This document shows positions 6,996 to 7,488 of a stretch of 7,488 nucleotides of DNA, in pieces (position 1 is the first letter of the stretch; every line of letters begins with the position of its first letter). The stretch is from Chloroflexota bacterium. GTDB taxonomy: Bacteria; Chloroflexota; Anaerolineae; Promineifilales; Promineifilaceae. The stretch lies in contig JAUVOB010000057.1 in assembly GCA_030599405.1 (NCBI GenBank), positions 1 through 7,488 on the forward strand. The letters run 5' to 3'. Under the pieces are notes generated by a model. The model was not told the origin of the DNA. It saw nothing but the letters and a program-made list of their open reading frames with translations, and did not search any database. The translations under genes were made by a program, and so were the position numbers.

Positions 6996-7488
6996 ATGTC
7001 CAAAACTAAAAGTAAAAAAACTCTATTCGACTGCCTTCCGTTACTCCTCGTTCTCGTAGGTTTGCTAATCCTATCCGTATGGATCGGTATTGTTATCTAT
7101 CGAGGTTATGCCCTTTTCCAGTCGGCGAATAAGCTCCAAAGCATTTCTCAAACGCTTCTAGATGAGGGAGTCGCAGAGCTTGATATTGACCATATCGAGA
7201 GCCTGGTTATAGATGCGCGCAGCGATTTTGTAGAATTACAGAACGTTACAAGGCCTCTGCTCGGCCTCGCCCCTTATTTGTCGTGGGTTCCAGAAGTTGG
7301 CCCCCTACTTGCATCAGCACCGCAGTTTATGAAGATGGCCGATTCAGGTAGCCAGGCAGCGGTAGAGCTTCTTGCAGGCTTCAAGCCTGCCGTTATCATC
7401 TTGCAAGACATGTCCGGGGCGGATCCATCGTCGATCAGTCAGCTCCTTGAAATCCTAGCCACGGCCGAACCGAACATCAACAACGCAC
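6996..7488 (+). CDS. DUF4012-type membrane-anchored protein, N-terminal part (3' end outside window)
   Basis: The ATG at 6996 begins 2 bp after the DUF2723 stop codon and the frame stays open for 164 codons to the window end. No Shine-Dalgarno site is visible and the nearest upstream stop in this frame is at 6978, so expression probably depends on translational coupling with the previous gene. Residues 1-9 are Lys/Ser/Thr-rich, residues about 14-35 form one hydrophobic helix, and the rest faces outward: a helical segment near 45-85, then LGLAPYLSWVPEVGPLLASAPQFMKMA, split here as APYLSWVPEVGP and LLASAPQFMKMA. That Pro/Trp/Gly-rich stretch after the first helix is typical of DUF4012 proteins, which are usually several hundred residues long and often sit beside exopolysaccharide genes. 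The function is not established. The family assignment rests on pattern recognition of the N-terminal quarter only. Confidence 0.72.
   Translation, partial: MSKTKSKKTLFDCLPLLLVLVGLLILSVWIGIVIYRGYALFQSANKLQSISQTLLDEGVAELDIDHIESLVIDARSDFVELQNVTRPLLGLAPYLSWVPEVGPLLASAPQFMKMADSGSQAAVELLAGFKPAVIILQDMSGADPSSISQLLEILATAEPNINNA

Noticed and set aside
7374..7390. Inverted repeat GCAGGCTT-C-AAGCCTGC in the DUF4012 gene
   Set aside because: It lies within an open coding frame and no poly-T follows, so it is not a rho-independent terminator. A coincidental palindrome is the simplest reading.

Overview
The window is a tightly packed, single-strand (+) gene cluster of six reading frames; the first and last are cut by the window edges. 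It encodes surface-protein and cell-envelope glycan functions. No RNA gene, insertion sequence, CRISPR array or prophage gene is visible. The likely source is a Chloroflexota-type bacterium. This rests on the combination of a gingipain-like C25 peptidase, a stand-alone LPG_synthase_TM/flippase-like protein, a glycosyltransferase/sugar transferase, a DUF2723 protein and a DUF4012 protein, and on the 'GYPxP' low-complexity linker style of the first protein. That assignment is an inference from remembered gene neighbourhoods, not from a search.

Layout. 2-526 is the C-terminal part of a Pro/Ser/Thr-rich surface protein ending in one membrane helix and a short basic tail. 535-2715 is a membrane-anchored C25-family cysteine peptidase with the His/Cys dyad intact. 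2716-2772 is the only appreciable intergenic gap (57 bp) and carries a good sigma70-like promoter. 2773-3843 is an LPG_synthase_TM (UPF0104-like) polytopic protein. 3854-5437 is a fusion of a family 2 glycosyltransferase with a monotopic phosphoglycosyl transferase (WbaP/PglC type). 5467-6993 is a DUF2723 polytopic membrane protein, resembling protein O-mannosyltransferases, preceded by the clearest Shine-Dalgarno site of the window. 6996-7488+ is the N-terminal part of a DUF4012-type membrane-anchored protein.

How the genes may work together. The fusion enzyme would start a lipid-linked glycan on the inner face of the membrane and possibly add the second sugar. The LPG_synthase_TM protein could move lipid-linked material or supply a related membrane step. 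The DUF2723 enzyme has the architecture of a lipid-phosphate-sugar-dependent glycosyltransferase acting on the outer face. The Ser/Thr/Pro-rich stalk protein and the secreted C25 peptidase are plausible targets or partners. The cluster therefore looks like a surface-glycoprotein or exopolysaccharide assembly locus. The most speculative but most interesting reading is that the C25 protease processes or anchors the neighbouring C-terminally anchored protein, by analogy with the C25 sortase PorU of Bacteroidota.
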